The notes: generated by a model from the sequence alone, not told the origin. A DNA stretch of 64,000 bases from Thiomicrorhabdus sp041583835 (GCF_041583835.1 NZ_JBFHFC010000009.1:26786-90785); one strand, 5' to 3'. Shown: positions 8,853 to 17,815, counted from the first letter of the stretch. Translations and numbers: made by a program.

Positions 8853-10238
8853 ATGTTTGACAATTTATCTGAACGTTTGACGAAAACCTTCAAAGCCATA
8901 AAAGGCCAGGGTCGTTTAACTGAAAATAACATTAAGGACGCTTTGCGTGACGTACGCCGTGCATTGTTGGAGGCGGATGTTGCCTTGCCGGTAGTGAAAA
9001 GTTTTATTACCAAGGTGCAGGAACGTGCTGTCGGGCAAGAGGTCTCAACCAGTCTGAATCCGGGTCAGGCGTTTATTAAAATCGTTCGAGAGCAGTTGAC
9101 CGAAATCATGGGTAGCGAAGCGTCGACATTGAATTTCAATGTCGAGCCGCCGGCGGTGATTATGGTGGCCGGTCTGCAAGGGGCGGGTAAAACCACTTCC
9201 GTCGCTAAGTTGGCTAAGTGGCTAAAAGAGCGCGAAAAGAAAAAAGTGATGGTGGTGTCCGCGGACGTTTATCGTCCGGCGGCAATCAAACAGTTGGAAA
9301 CCCTGGCAGAACAGGTGGATGTTATTTTTTATCCTTCTTCTGCGGATCAGGATCCGGTTGATATTGCGAAGAACGCACATCAAGAAGCACGCAAACAATT
9401 TGCCGATGTGTTGATTGTCGATACTGCAGGTCGCTTGCATATCGATGACGAAATGATGCAGGAAATTAAGCATCTGCATAGCAATATCAATCCGTGTGAA
9501 ACATTGTTTGTTGTCGATTCGATGACCGGGCAAGATGCGGCCAATACCGCTAAGGTATTTAATGATGCATTGCCTTTGACCGGTGTCATTCTGACTAAAA
9601 CCGACGGTGACGCCCGTGGTGGGGCTGCACTTTCGATCCGTGAGATTACCGGCAAGCCCATTAAGTTTATCGGTGCCGGTGAAAAGACCGATGCGTTGGA
9701 AACGTTCCATCCGGATCGTATGGCCGGTCGAATTCTGGGGATGGGCGACGTACTGAGTTTGATCGACGAAGCGGAAGCGAAAATCGATAAAAAGAAAGCC
9801 GAGAAGTTCGCCCAGAAAATCCAGAAGTCGGGCCAATTTGATTTGGAAGACTTTTTAGAACAGTTGCAGCAGATTCAACGTATGGGCGGTGTCGGTGGTT
9901 TGATCGGTAAGTTGCCGGGTATGGGTCAGTTGAAAGGACAGTTGGACAGCGATAAGGCGGAGGGTGAATTCCGTCGTCTTGAAGCGATCATTAACTCGAT
10001 GACGCGTCATGAGCGCGCCTTTCCTGCGGTCATAAAAGGTTCTAGAAAGCGTCGTATTGCAGTGGGATCGGGAACGTCGGTACAAGACGTTAATAAATTG
10101 TTGAAGCAATTTACCCAGATGCAGAAAATGATGAAGAAAGTTTCCAAAGGCGGTATGAAAAACATGATGCGCGGAATGGCGGGTAAATTACCGCCTGGAA
10201 TGGGCGGCATGGGTGGTTTACCACCGGGAATGCGTTAA
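8853..10238 (+). CDS. ffh: Signal recognition particle GTPase Ffh (461 aa)
   Basis: Ffh is the SRP54 protein that binds 4.5S RNA and signal sequences and delivers nascent membrane proteins to FtsY. The N domain has ALLEADVALP, and the G domain has GLQGAGKTT (P-loop), DTAGR and TKTDGDARGG. The M domain is methionine-rich with the conserved SMTxxER motif and a Met/Gly-rich C-terminus. ATG 8853 gives the canonical MFDNLSERL start, with AGGAG at 8837-8841. A longer in-frame extension to 8790 has no family support. A TATAAT box at 8742-8747 is a candidate -10. Confidence 0.98.
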   Translation: MFDNLSERLTKTFKAIKGQGRLTENNIKDALRDVRRALLEADVALPVVKSFITKVQERAVGQEVSTSLNPGQAFIKIVREQLTEIMGSEASTLNFNVEPPAVIMVAGLQGAGKTTSVAKLAKWLKEREKKKVMVVSADVYRPAAIKQLETLAEQVDVIFYPSSADQDPVDIAKNAHQEARKQFADVLIVDTAGRLHIDDEMMQEIKHLHSNINPCETLFVVDSMTGQDAANTAKVFNDALPLTGVILTKTDGDARGGAALSIREITGKPIKFIGAGEKTDALETFHPDRMAGRILGMGDVLSLIDEAEAKIDKKKAEKFAQKIQKSGQFDLEDFLEQLQQIQRMGGVGGLIGKLPGMGQLKGQLDSDKAEGEFRRLEAIINSMTRHERAFPAVIKGSRKRRIAVGSGTSVQDVNKLLKQFTQMQKMMKKVSKGGMKNMMRGMAGKLPPGMGGMGGLPPGMR

Positions 10239-10258
10239 GTTCTTAAATATCAATCAAG

Positions 10259-10294
10259 ACGGTAGCAATAGTTTCAATCATTGCTACCGTTTCT
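10259..10294 (+). terminator. Putative terminator after ffh
   Basis: An 11-bp perfect stem (ACGGTAGCAAT / ATTGCTACCGT) with a 10-nt loop ends in a short TTTCT. The stem is convincing and the T tract weak. Confidence 0.6.
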
Positions 10295-10331
10295 ATGTAC
10301 CTAAAAAATTAGTTATTTCTTGGATAACTGT

Positions 10332-10360
10332 TTGAAAAAGCAGTTTTTTGTCTGTATAAT
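10332..10360 (+). promoter_or_regulatory. Sigma-70 promoter of rpsP operon
   Basis: TTGAAA (-35) is followed after exactly 17 bp by TATAAT (-10), about 95 bp upstream of the rpsP start. It is the best vegetative promoter in this part of the window and fits a ribosomal protein operon. Confidence 0.75.
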
Positions 10361-10455
10361 TCCGCTTTTCGCCCGTTTGTGGGTGGATTTTTAAACAAGA
10401 AGAATTTGTTGGAGAGACTCCTCTTCATCGCCTGATTTAAATATTGGAGAAAAAA

Positions 10456-10692
10456 ATGGTTGTTATCCGTTTAGCCCGTGGTGGTTCTAAAAAGCGTCCT
10501 TTTTACAAAGTAGTAGTAGCTGATCAGCGCAATACGCCGACTGGTCGTTTCATTGAACAGGTTGGTTTCTATAACCCAATCGCACGCGGCAATGAAGAAA
10601 AAGTCCGTTTGGATCAGGCGCGTATCGATTTCTGGATTTCTCAAGGTGCTCAAGTTAGCCCACGTGTAAAAAGTGTTATCAAAAGCGCTTAA
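10456..10692 (+). CDS. rpsP: 30S ribosomal protein S16 (78 aa)
   Basis: This small basic ribosomal protein has the S16 N-terminus MVVIRLARGG followed by KKRPFYKVVVAD. Its length of 78 aa is within the family range (about 80). ATG 10456 is preceded by TTGGAG. An in-frame TTG at 10444 overlaps the ribosome binding site itself and is rejected. First gene of the conserved rpsP-rimM-trmD-rplS operon. Confidence 0.98.
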   Translation: MVVIRLARGGSKKRPFYKVVVADQRNTPTGRFIEQVGFYNPIARGNEEKVRLDQARIDFWISQGAQVSPRVKSVIKSA

Positions 10693-10718
10693 TTGCCAAT
10701 AGATCGAGCCGATAATTT

Positions 10719-11246
10719 ATGTCTGACGGTAGTCAAGCTGACGAGAAAGTAATTGTTGGCCAAATCAGTGGTATTTTTGGCGTTCAGGGTTGGGTGAAGA
10801 TTTTTTCCCACACCGACCCGAGAGCCAATATCCTGTCTTACTCGCCATGGTGGCTTCGCTGTAAAGGCGAGTGGAAGCAGGTTAAAGTTTTAGACAGTAA
10901 AGTGCAGCAGGGCGGAAAAGCTTTGGTCGCTTTACTGGAAAATGTTCCGGATCGCGATGTCGCCCGAGAGTATATGGGGTGTGAAATCGCAATCGAACGT
11001 TCTCAATTGGTTAATCCAAGTGAGGAGATGTACTGGATCGACCTGATCGGATGCGAAGTCTTTACCGAATCGGGTTTACTTTTAGGCAAGGTTAGCGACT
11101 TGGTGGAAACCGGTGCGCACGATGTGCTACGAGTTGAAGGTCCGCATAATGAATTGATTCCGTTTGTTATGGATGAGTTCATTCGTTCGGTGGACATTGA
11201 AAACAAAAAGATTGTTGTTGACTGGGAAGTGGAAGCGGAACAGTGA
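10719..11246 (+). CDS. rimM: Ribosome maturation factor RimM (175 aa)
   Basis: RimM assists maturation of the 30S head and binds ribosomal protein S19. The N-terminal RimM barrel begins with VGQISGIFGVQGWVK. A PRC-barrel domain follows (about 95-170), with the typical YWIDLIGCEV and LIPFV segments. It lies 26 nt after rpsP, and its last bases overlap the trmD start (GTGA), the usual arrangement of this operon. Confidence 0.97.
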   Translation: MSDGSQADEKVIVGQISGIFGVQGWVKIFSHTDPRANILSYSPWWLRCKGEWKQVKVLDSKVQQGGKALVALLENVPDRDVAREYMGCEIAIERSQLVNPSEEMYWIDLIGCEVFTESGLLLGKVSDLVETGAHDVLRVEGPHNELIPFVMDEFIRSVDIENKKIVVDWEVEAEQ

Positions 11247-11923
11247 GATTTGATGTGATTACCTTATTCCCGGAAATGTTTAGTGCATTGACGGAATCGG
11301 GGGTGAGTCGTCGAGCACTGCAATCTGAATTGTATGATTTAAAAACCTGGAATCCACGTCAGTTTACGACTGATAAACATAAGACTGTGGATGATCGCCC
11401 TTACGGCGGTGGCCCAGGGATGGTGATGATGTATCAGCCACTTAAAGATACCATCAGCGCCATTAAGGCGGAGAGTGCGGTTAAGACTCATGTGGTGTAT
11501 TTGTCGCCCCAAGGTCAACCGTTAACTCAAGAAAAAGTTGCCGAGTTGGTTCAATTTGATCAGATCACTTTATTATGTGGTCGTTATGAAGGGATCGACG
11601 AACGATTGCTGGTTTCCGAAGTGGACGAGGAAATCAGTATTGGCGATTTTGTGGTGAGCGGCGGAGAGTTGCCGGCGATGATGTTGATGGATGCCATCAT
11701 TCGTTTAATTCCCGGTGCACTCGGCCATAACCAATCCGCCGAACAGGATTCGTTTTCCGACGGTCTACTGGATTGTCCGCATTACACTCGCCCTGAAGTG
11801 GTGGATGGAATGGCGGTTCCCAGTGTGTTGTTGGAAGGCAATCACGCTAAAATCGATGCCTGGAGACAGGAACAAAAGTTGGATCGTACGCAGAAGCGGC
11901 GGCCTGACTTGTTAAACAATTAG
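11243..11923 (+). CDS. trmD: tRNA (guanine37-N1)-methyltransferase TrmD (226 aa)
   Basis: TrmD methylates G37 of tRNAs that read CNN and related codons, preventing +1 frameshifting. The SPOUT-fold motifs are present: DVITLFPEMF at the start, DDRPYGGGPGM, LLCGRYEGIDERL, and the knotted SAM site ISIGDFVVSGGELPA. The start is GTG at 11243, overlapping the rimM stop by 4 nt. The next ATG is at residue 12 and would delete conserved sequence. It is slightly shorter than E. coli TrmD (255 aa), lacking some of the C-terminal tail. Confidence 0.97.
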   Translation: MRFDVITLFPEMFSALTESGVSRRALQSELYDLKTWNPRQFTTDKHKTVDDRPYGGGPGMVMMYQPLKDTISAIKAESAVKTHVVYLSPQGQPLTQEKVAELVQFDQITLLCGRYEGIDERLLVSEVDEEISIGDFVVSGGELPAMMLMDAIIRLIPGALGHNQSAEQDSFSDGLLDCPHYTRPEVVDGMAVPSVLLEGNHAKIDAWRQEQKLDRTQKRRPDLLNN

Positions 11924-11936
11924 GGTTCAACCTCTG

Positions 11937-11951
11937 GCTAGCTGGCCTAGC
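11937..11951. repeat. Small inverted repeat in trmD-rplS spacer
   Basis: GCTAG-CTGGC-CTAGC can form a short hairpin in the 123-nt spacer between trmD and rplS. No T tract follows. It may be only an mRNA structure. Confidence 0.3.
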
Positions 11952-12046
11952 GAATGTTGGATGAATGCAAGAGAAAATGGGCTAAGGTCGCATTTTCGGG
12001 TTTGGTTTAAAGAGAAAGGCCAAACAAAAAATCGGAGAGCTTAAAG

Positions 12047-12391
12047 ATGAGCGATATCATCAAGCGTATTGAAGCGGAACAAATGACTAAGGAAATCCCT
12101 ACATTTGCTCCTGGTGACACAGTGATTGTTAAAGTTAAAGTTATTGAAGGTAAAAACGAACGTCTTCAGGCTTATGAAGGTGTTGTAATCGCGAAGAAAA
12201 ACCGCGGTATCAACTCTAACTTCATCGTGCGTAAGATCTCACACGGTGTTGGTGTTGAGCGTACTTTCCAAACTTACAGCCCGTTAGTTGATAGCATTGA
12301 AGTTAAGCGTCGTGGTGCTGTTCGTCGTGCCAAGCTTTACTATCTACGAGACCTATCTGGTAAAGCAGCTCGTATCAAAGAAAAAGTTTAA
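12047..12391 (+). CDS. rplS: 50S ribosomal protein L19 (114 aa)
   Basis: L19 sits at the 30S-50S interface. The protein begins with IIKRIEAEQM and carries the conserved EGVVIAKKNRGINS and FQTYSP segments, ending in a basic tail. The length is exactly typical. GGAG at 12034-12037 lies 9 nt before the ATG. Last gene of the rpsP operon, followed by a clear terminator. Confidence 0.98.
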   Translation: MSDIIKRIEAEQMTKEIPTFAPGDTVIVKVKVIEGKNERLQAYEGVVIAKKNRGINSNFIVRKISHGVGVERTFQTYSPLVDSIEVKRRGAVRRAKLYYLRDLSGKAARIKEKV

Positions 12392-12416
12392 TTCTTTTTC
12401 AATTGCGACTGAGATT

Positions 12417-12443
12417 AAAAACGCCCTTTATTGGGCGTTTTTT
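12417..12443 (+). terminator. Terminator of rpsP-rimM-trmD-rplS operon
   Basis: AAAACGCCC / GGGCGTTTT stem with a TTTATT loop ends in a run of T, 26 nt after the rplS stop. Confidence 0.9.
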
Positions 12444-12475
12444 GTTTCTGGATGAAGCGATTATATTTTTCGTGC

Positions 12476-12484
12476 TGGTATACT
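12476..12484 (+). promoter_or_regulatory. Extended -10 promoter of xerD, possibly giving a leaderless mRNA
   Basis: TGGTATACT is an extended -10 element (TG-N-TATACT). A start site 7 bp downstream of it would fall at or next to the A of the xerD ATG (12492). There is no Shine-Dalgarno in the remaining bases and no convincing -35. Confidence 0.45.
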
Positions 12485-12491
12485 CTTATCT

Positions 12492-13409
12492 ATGCGTACT
12501 AAAGAATTTTCATTTGAATTGCTTACCGTCTTTAAAGACTTTTTAAACTTCCTTACCCTTTCCGAAGGGTTGAGTCCTAATACGATTGCAGCTTATAAAA
12601 AAGATTTGCAAATTTATCAGGCTTGGTGGAAAGAGAGTCATGAAGATTTGTCGGTGGTTGACGCCACAAAGGTGCAGGTCGAGGCTTTTTTGTTGCATCT
12701 GCAGGCTCAAGGACGTAAAGAAAAAAGTAATGCTCGCCTATTGTCGACGTTAAAGCGTTTTTATCAATGGGGAGTGGTTTACGGCCACTTTCAGGCCGAT
12801 CCGACCGCGTTATTGAAGTCACCGAAGATTCCGAGAAGTATTCCGAGCGTCATGAACGAGAACCAGGTTGAAGACCTGTTGAATCGGCCGGATACGACAA
12901 CCCCTTTAGGCTTGCGCGACCGTGCAATTTTGGAATTGATGTATGCATCTGGCTTACGGGTTTCCGAAGTGGTCGAGTTGCCTTTTGAGCAGTTGAATTT
13001 GTCGGCTGGATTGGTTCAAGTCACGGGTAAGGGGAGTAAAGAGCGGATTGTTCCGATTGGCGAAGTGGCGATTGAGTGGATCGAGCGTTATTTACAGTCC
13101 GCCCGCCCGCAATTAGTGAAGCAGAAGTGGGTCAATACTTTGTTTGTATCGCGTATCGGCCGTCCGATGACACGACAGACGTTATGGCATAGGGTAAAGA
13201 ATCTTGCGTTTGATGCCGGTATTCAGGGAAAGCTTTCTCCGCATAGTCTGCGCCATGCCTTTGCGACGCATCTGATCAATCACGGAGCCGATCTGAGGAC
13301 GGTTCAATTGTTATTGGGGCATAGCGACCTGTCAACAACACAAATCTATACCCACGTCGCTAAAGAGCGCCTGCACCGAATACATCAACAGCACCATCCA
13401 CGCGGTTAG
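12492..13409 (+). CDS. xerD: Tyrosine recombinase XerD (305 aa)
   Basis: XerD, with XerC, resolves chromosome dimers at dif during cell division. The N-terminal SAM-like core-binding domain is followed by the catalytic domain with the full set: R in SGLRVSE, K in TGKGSKER, HSLRH (H-x-x-R), LGHSDLSTTQ and the nucleophile Y in IYTHV. The C-terminus RIHQQHHPRG matches the XerD-type tail and distinguishes it from phage integrases. No phage or att context is present. It starts right after a -10 element without a ribosome binding site. The gene is followed by dsbC, a pairing also seen in E. coli. Confidence 0.95.
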   Translation: MRTKEFSFELLTVFKDFLNFLTLSEGLSPNTIAAYKKDLQIYQAWWKESHEDLSVVDATKVQVEAFLLHLQAQGRKEKSNARLLSTLKRFYQWGVVYGHFQADPTALLKSPKIPRSIPSVMNENQVEDLLNRPDTTTPLGLRDRAILELMYASGLRVSEVVELPFEQLNLSAGLVQVTGKGSKERIVPIGEVAIEWIERYLQSARPQLVKQKWVNTLFVSRIGRPMTRQTLWHRVKNLAFDAGIQGKLSPHSLRHAFATHLINHGADLRTVQLLLGHSDLSTTQIYTHVAKERLHRIHQQHHPRG

Positions 13410-13415
13410 TCCATA

Positions 13416-13443
13416 TTGTCAATTGGTCTGAGTGTGTTATAGT
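13416..13443 (+). promoter_or_regulatory. Sigma-70 promoter upstream of dsbC
   Basis: TTGTCA and TATAGT are separated by 16 bp, with the -10 ending 38 bp before the dsbC ATG. Confidence 0.5.
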
Positions 13444-13481
13444 GCGTCAACCTAATTAAGTCAGATATGAGAATTGTATAA

Positions 13482-14195
13482 ATGAATTTGTTAAAAAGTA
13501 TGGCGATGCTGTTAAGCATCTCTTTAATGGCGGATACGGCTTTCGCTGATGATAAACAGGTCATCCAGGACCAGTTGAAGAAGATTGTTCCTAATGCACC
13601 GGAGGCGAATATTAAACAGAGTGTCGTGCCGGGTTTGTATGAAGTGTCTGTCGGGCCTATGGTCATCTATATGACGGCTGATGGTAAATATGCCTTTAAC
13701 GGTAGCTTGATCAATCTTGAAACACGCGAAAATTTGACGGATCAAGCAAAATCGGCCGCTAGAAAACTGGCGGTGGAAAAAATCCCTACGGATTCAATGA
13801 TTGTGTATCCGGCCAAAGGCGATCAGAAGCATTTCGTGACCGTATTTACCGATATTGATTGCCCGTATTGTCATAAACTGCACAAAGAAGTCGCTGCTTT
13901 GAATGAAGCGGGGATTACGGTGCGTTACTTGGCTTATCCACGTTCCGGCTTCGGTTCTCCTTCATACTATAAAGCGGTATCCGTTTGGTGTTCCGAAAAT
14001 CCTGCGAAAGCGATGGATGAGGCAATGCAAGGAAAGCCTGTGGCAAATGCAACCTGTAAAAATCCGATTGCCGATCACCTTCAGAAAGCACAATATTTTG
14101 GTGTAAATGGTACGCCTAATATTATTTTAGATGATGGCAGTTTGATTCCGGGTTATGTGCCGGCCAAGGAATTGATTCAGATTCTATCGCGTTAA
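13482..14195 (+). CDS. dsbC: Thiol:disulfide interchange protein DsbC (237 aa)
   Basis: DsbC is the periplasmic disulfide isomerase that reshuffles wrong disulfides; in other bacteria it is kept reduced by DsbD. A signal peptide (about 1-22) precedes the dimerisation domain. The thioredoxin domain has the active site CPYC (in DIDCPYCHKL) and the cis-proline loop GTPN near the C-terminus. A second cysteine pair (WCSEN and ATCKN) matches the structural disulfide of the family. The length equals E. coli DsbC (236 aa). A strong terminator follows. Confidence 0.95.
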   Translation: MNLLKSMAMLLSISLMADTAFADDKQVIQDQLKKIVPNAPEANIKQSVVPGLYEVSVGPMVIYMTADGKYAFNGSLINLETRENLTDQAKSAARKLAVEKIPTDSMIVYPAKGDQKHFVTVFTDIDCPYCHKLHKEVAALNEAGITVRYLAYPRSGFGSPSYYKAVSVWCSENPAKAMDEAMQGKPVANATCKNPIADHLQKAQYFGVNGTPNIILDDGSLIPGYVPAKELIQILSR

Positions 14196-14225
14196 TAATC
14201 CGGTTCGGGTTGTTCTGCCGAAAAT

Positions 14226-14256
14226 AAAAAAGCCCTCTTTTAAGAGGGCTTTTTTT
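14226..14256. terminator. Bidirectional terminator between dsbC and the SH3 protein gene
   Basis: AAAAAAGCCCTCTT and AAGAGGGCTTTTTT form a long A/T-flanked stem with a two-base loop that can act on both strands. It lies between convergent genes. Confidence 0.9.
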
Positions 14257-14273
14257 ATGGCATTGAAAAGGGA

Positions 14274-14978
14274 TTAGAATTCGCCCCATTTCTGACGTTT
14301 CTTAGGTACTCTGAAGAATCGGCCTAGTAATAGACCTAGCAAAAGTACACCTCCGCCGGTCAGGAACCATTGACGTTTAATGGCGTCTTCCGATTGGTCG
14401 ATTTGTTCACGCATGATGGCGTTTTCATCTTCCAATCGAGAAAGGCGGGCTTTCATTTCTTGGTTCTGTTGGTCAAGTTGAACCGCATTGCTTGAAATAT
14501 CTTTCAGGCGGTTTAATTCTTGAGTGACCTCGAACTTTTCTTGTTTAACGGTCTTTAGCTCGTTGCTGGTTTCGTCATAACGCGTCTGTAACGTGGTTAA
14601 TTCTTGCTTTAAGTCGTTATATTTCGATTCGACAGCGGTGGTCTTTTTAATCTGAACTTCCAGTCTGTCTTTTGCAATCGGTTGGTTTTCCAGCATGTTT
14701 GAAGGCATCCAGCCGGTAGAACCTTTGTATTCGATTTTAGCCCATCCGGATTCATCTACTTCAAGCAGCTTGACGGCGGTGCCGGATGGCAGCATGCGTG
14801 TAATACGGTGTTTATGACTCGCACCGGTACGCATAGGCACTTCAAACGAATCGGTTATATAACGTGCGCTGCCGGTGGTTGGCTCAGCCATGACCGAATT
14901 AGGAATAGCCGCTGTTCCTGCGCCGAGTAGAAGGGCCGGGATTAAGGCAAATGATTTAAAGCTGCTGGATCTTTTCAT
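14274..14978 (-). CDS. SH3-domain, coiled-coil, membrane-anchored protein (YgiM-like, 234 aa)
   Basis: A signal peptide (about 1-31) is followed by a bacterial SH3b domain (about 38-100), with VPMRTG and GSTGWMPSNML. A long heptad-rich coiled coil (about 105-200), one transmembrane helix (about 206-222) and a basic tail (PKKRQKW) complete it. This layout is that of the gammaproteobacterial SH3-and-anchor family that includes E. coli YgiM. The SH3 part should lie in the periplasm, possibly at peptidoglycan. The ATG lies inside the valS 3' end (23-nt overlap in another frame) with AAAGG upstream, so expression is probably tied to valS. Confidence 0.85.
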   Translation of the reverse strand: MKRSSSFKSFALIPALLLGAGTAAIPNSVMAEPTTGSARYITDSFEVPMRTGASHKHRITRMLPSGTAVKLLEVDESGWAKIEYKGSTGWMPSNMLENQPIAKDRLEVQIKKTTAVESKYNDLKQELTTLQTRYDETSNELKTVKQEKFEVTQELNRLKDISSNAVQLDQQNQEMKARLSRLEDENAIMREQIDQSEDAIKRQWFLTGGGVLLLGLLLGRFFRVPKKRQKWGEF

Positions 14979-17727
14979 ATTGAACCTTTAAATTTTTCAG
15001 TGCTGTTTCGTAATCGCTAAGCTTTTGGCGCTCGTTGGCCACGACCGCTTCCGGTGCTTTAGCGACAAAGCCTTCGTTGCTCAACTTGCCGCTTAAGCGT
15101 TTGATTTCGCCTTCAAGCTTGTTGATTTCCTTGTCTAAACGAGCGAGTTCGGCGGTTTTATCGATTAGGCCGGCCATTGGGATCAGAACTTTCATTTCGC
15201 CAACCAGGCTGACGGCTGATTCCGGTGCATCCGCTTCGTTCTCTAGGACGGTAATACTTTCAAGCTTAGCCAGACTTTGTAAGAACATCTGGTTGTTGTT
15301 TAACCAGGTTTGGTCATTTTCATTGAGTCCTGCTAATAGAACAGGCAATGCCTTGCTTGGTGCGATATCCATTTCAGAGCGGATTTTACGCACACCGATT
15401 ACAAATTGTTTGACCCATTCAAGCTCTGCTACCGCCCCTGTGTCGATTTTGCTTTCATCGGCTTGAGGATAAGGTTCAAGCATGATGGTTTCACCTTGTC
15501 TTCCAGCTAAAGGTGCAACCGCCTGCCAGGCTTCTTCGGTGATGAAAGGGATGATCGGATGTAGCAAGCGAAGCATGGCTTCCAGAACTCGTACCAGAGT
15601 TTTACGGGTTCCGCGTTTAGCCGCTTCGGAACTTTCTGCGTTATTTAGGATCGGTTTTGAAAGTTCAAGGTACCAGTCGCAATACTCGTTCCAAGTGAAT
15701 TCGTATAGCGTGTTGGCGGCAAGGTCAAAACGATAGCTTTCGAAATGCTTGGCGACCTCGGCTTCCACTTCCTGTAGGCGAGAAGTAATCCAACGATCAG
15801 CCAACGAGAATTCGCATGCTGCGTTTTCGTCAACACCGGTGTCGTAACCTTCGGTGTTCATCAGAACGTAACGCGTTGCGTTCCACAGTTTGTTACAGAA
15901 GTTACGATAACCTTCGGCACGGTTTAGATCGAAGCGGATATCGCGACCGGTAGAAGCCAGAGAGGCGAACGTGAAGCGCATCGCATCGGTTCCGTATGCG
16001 GGAATACCGTCGGCAAATTGCTTGCGGGTCGCTTTTTCGATTTTTGCCGCTTTCTCCGGCTGCATCATTCCGTAGGTGCGTTTGGCAACCAGGTCTTCCA
16101 GTTCGATACCGTCGATCAGATCGATCGGGTCAAGAACGTTACCTTTCGATTTGGACATTTTTTGCCCTTCGCCGTCACGTACCAAGCCGTGAACGTAAAC
16201 CTGTTTGAAAGGTACTTCACCGGTGAATTTCAAGGTCATCATGATCATGCGAGCGACCCAGAAGAAGATGATGTCGAAACCGGTGACTAGAACCGAAGTC
16301 GGATGGAATTTTTCCAATTCCGGGGTTTTTTCAGGCCAGCCTAGGGTTGAGAACGTCCATAGGGCGGAACTGAACCATGTATCCAGAACGTCTTCATCCT
16401 GCTTTAATTCAATGTCCGCAGCCAAGTTGTGTTTTGTACGAACTTCTTCTTCGGAGCGACCGACGTAAACTTTTCCGTTGTTGTCGTACCACGCAGGGAT
16501 ACGATGTCCCCACCAGATTTGGCGCGAGATACACCAATCTTGGATGTTGTTCATCCATTCAAAATAGGTGTTTTCCCAGTTCTTCGGTACGAATTCGATG
16601 TCGCCGTTTTTAACGGCATCGATAGCCGGTTTCGCCAGTTCTTCAACCGCAACATACCATTGATCCGTCAATAAAGGTTCGATAACTGCATGCGAGCGGT
16701 CGCCACGCGGAACCATCAAGGTGTGTGGTTTGATGTCTTCCATCAATCCGAGTTCTTCAAGATCCGCTACGATTTGCTTACGTGCTTCATAACGATCAAG
16801 ACCTTGATATTTTTCCGGGGCTTCTTCGTTAATGGCGGCGTCAATCGTAAAGATGTTTAGCATTGGAAGATTGTGGCGTTTACCCATCTCATAGTCATTG
16901 AAATCATGGGCAGGCGTAATCTTGACGCAACCGGTTCCGAATTCAAGATCGACGTAATCGTCGGCGATGATCGGGATTTCTCTTCCGACCAACGGTAGGG
17001 TGATGGTTTTGCCAATCAGGTGCTTATAACGTTCGTCGTCTGGATGGACGGCGACTGCCTGGTCACCGAGCATGGTTTCCGGACGTGTGGTTGCTACGAC
17101 CAAGTGGCCGGAACCGTCGCTTAACGGGTAGCGCATGTGCCATAGGTTACCTTGCTCTTCTTCGGAAATAACTTCCAAGTCCGATACGGCCGTATGTAAT
17201 ACAGGATCCCAGTTAACCAAACGTTTACCGCGGTAGATTAAATTTTCTTCGTAAAGTTGAACGAAGACTTCCTTAACGGCATTGGAAAGTCCTTCGTCCA
17301 TAGTGAATCGTTCTCGAGACCAGTCTGGAGAGGCACCTAGACGACGTAGCTGTTTGGTGATAGTACCTCCGGATTCTTCTTTCCATTCCCAGATTTTATC
17401 AATGAAAGCTTCGCGTCCGACATCGTGGCGACTAAGTCCTTTGGCCGCAAGTTGGCGCTCTACAACCATTTGAGTAGCAATACCGGCGTGGTCGGTGCCC
17501 GGTTGCCAAAGCGTATCGTGGCCTTGCATTCGGTTGTAGCGAATGAGGGTGTCCATGATGGTATCTTGGAAAGCGTGTCCCATATGTAAGCTACCGGTGA
17601 CATTCGGCGGCGGAATCATAATTGAATAGGGCGTTGATTCGTCATATTTCGGCTTGAAATAGCCTTTATTTTCCCAGGTTTGATACCACTTTGTTTCAAT
17701 TGTATTGGGGTCGAAATGCTTTTCCAT
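14956..17727 (-). CDS. valS: Valyl-tRNA synthetase (923 aa)
   Basis: ValS charges tRNA-Val. It is a class I synthetase with HIGH-type motif PPPNVTGSLHMGH near the N-terminus, an editing (CP1) domain in the middle with TTRPET, and the KMSKS motif (GQKMSKSKGN). An anticodon-binding domain and the ValS-specific C-terminal coiled coil end the protein. ATG 17727 gives the usual MEKxFDPNxIE start. The frame stays open to 17835, but that 36-residue hydrophobic extension has no family support. The 3' end overlaps the SH3 protein gene by 23 nt. Confidence 0.98.
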   Translation of the reverse strand: MEKHFDPNTIETKWYQTWENKGYFKPKYDESTPYSIMIPPPNVTGSLHMGHAFQDTIMDTLIRYNRMQGHDTLWQPGTDHAGIATQMVVERQLAAKGLSRHDVGREAFIDKIWEWKEESGGTITKQLRRLGASPDWSRERFTMDEGLSNAVKEVFVQLYEENLIYRGKRLVNWDPVLHTAVSDLEVISEEEQGNLWHMRYPLSDGSGHLVVATTRPETMLGDQAVAVHPDDERYKHLIGKTITLPLVGREIPIIADDYVDLEFGTGCVKITPAHDFNDYEMGKRHNLPMLNIFTIDAAINEEAPEKYQGLDRYEARKQIVADLEELGLMEDIKPHTLMVPRGDRSHAVIEPLLTDQWYVAVEELAKPAIDAVKNGDIEFVPKNWENTYFEWMNNIQDWCISRQIWWGHRIPAWYDNNGKVYVGRSEEEVRTKHNLAADIELKQDEDVLDTWFSSALWTFSTLGWPEKTPELEKFHPTSVLVTGFDIIFFWVARMIMMTLKFTGEVPFKQVYVHGLVRDGEGQKMSKSKGNVLDPIDLIDGIELEDLVAKRTYGMMQPEKAAKIEKATRKQFADGIPAYGTDAMRFTFASLASTGRDIRFDLNRAEGYRNFCNKLWNATRYVLMNTEGYDTGVDENAACEFSLADRWITSRLQEVEAEVAKHFESYRFDLAANTLYEFTWNEYCDWYLELSKPILNNAESSEAAKRGTRKTLVRVLEAMLRLLHPIIPFITEEAWQAVAPLAGRQGETIMLEPYPQADESKIDTGAVAELEWVKQFVIGVRKIRSEMDIAPSKALPVLLAGLNENDQTWLNNNQMFLQSLAKLESITVLENEADAPESAVSLVGEMKVLIPMAGLIDKTAELARLDKEINKLEGEIKRLSGKLSNEGFVAKAPEAVVANERQKLSDYETALKNLKVQYEKIQQL

Positions 17728-17815
17728 CGGTCTCTTAATTTTATATAGTAATAAGCCCAAAATTATAGCAAAGAGCAGCGGTGGTTGTTTGATGTTGGAA
17801 GAATATTTTAAAAAA

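Noticed and set aside
9222..9836. 204-codon open frame opposite ffh
   Set aside because: It is fully inside the GTPase domain of ffh on the other strand and reads as basic, low-similarity sequence.
12492..13409. Tyrosine recombinase as a sign of a mobile element or integron
   Set aside because: Length, core-binding domain and the RIHQQHHPRG ending fit housekeeping XerD, it is followed by dsbC as in E. coli, and no att repeats or cargo genes are nearby.
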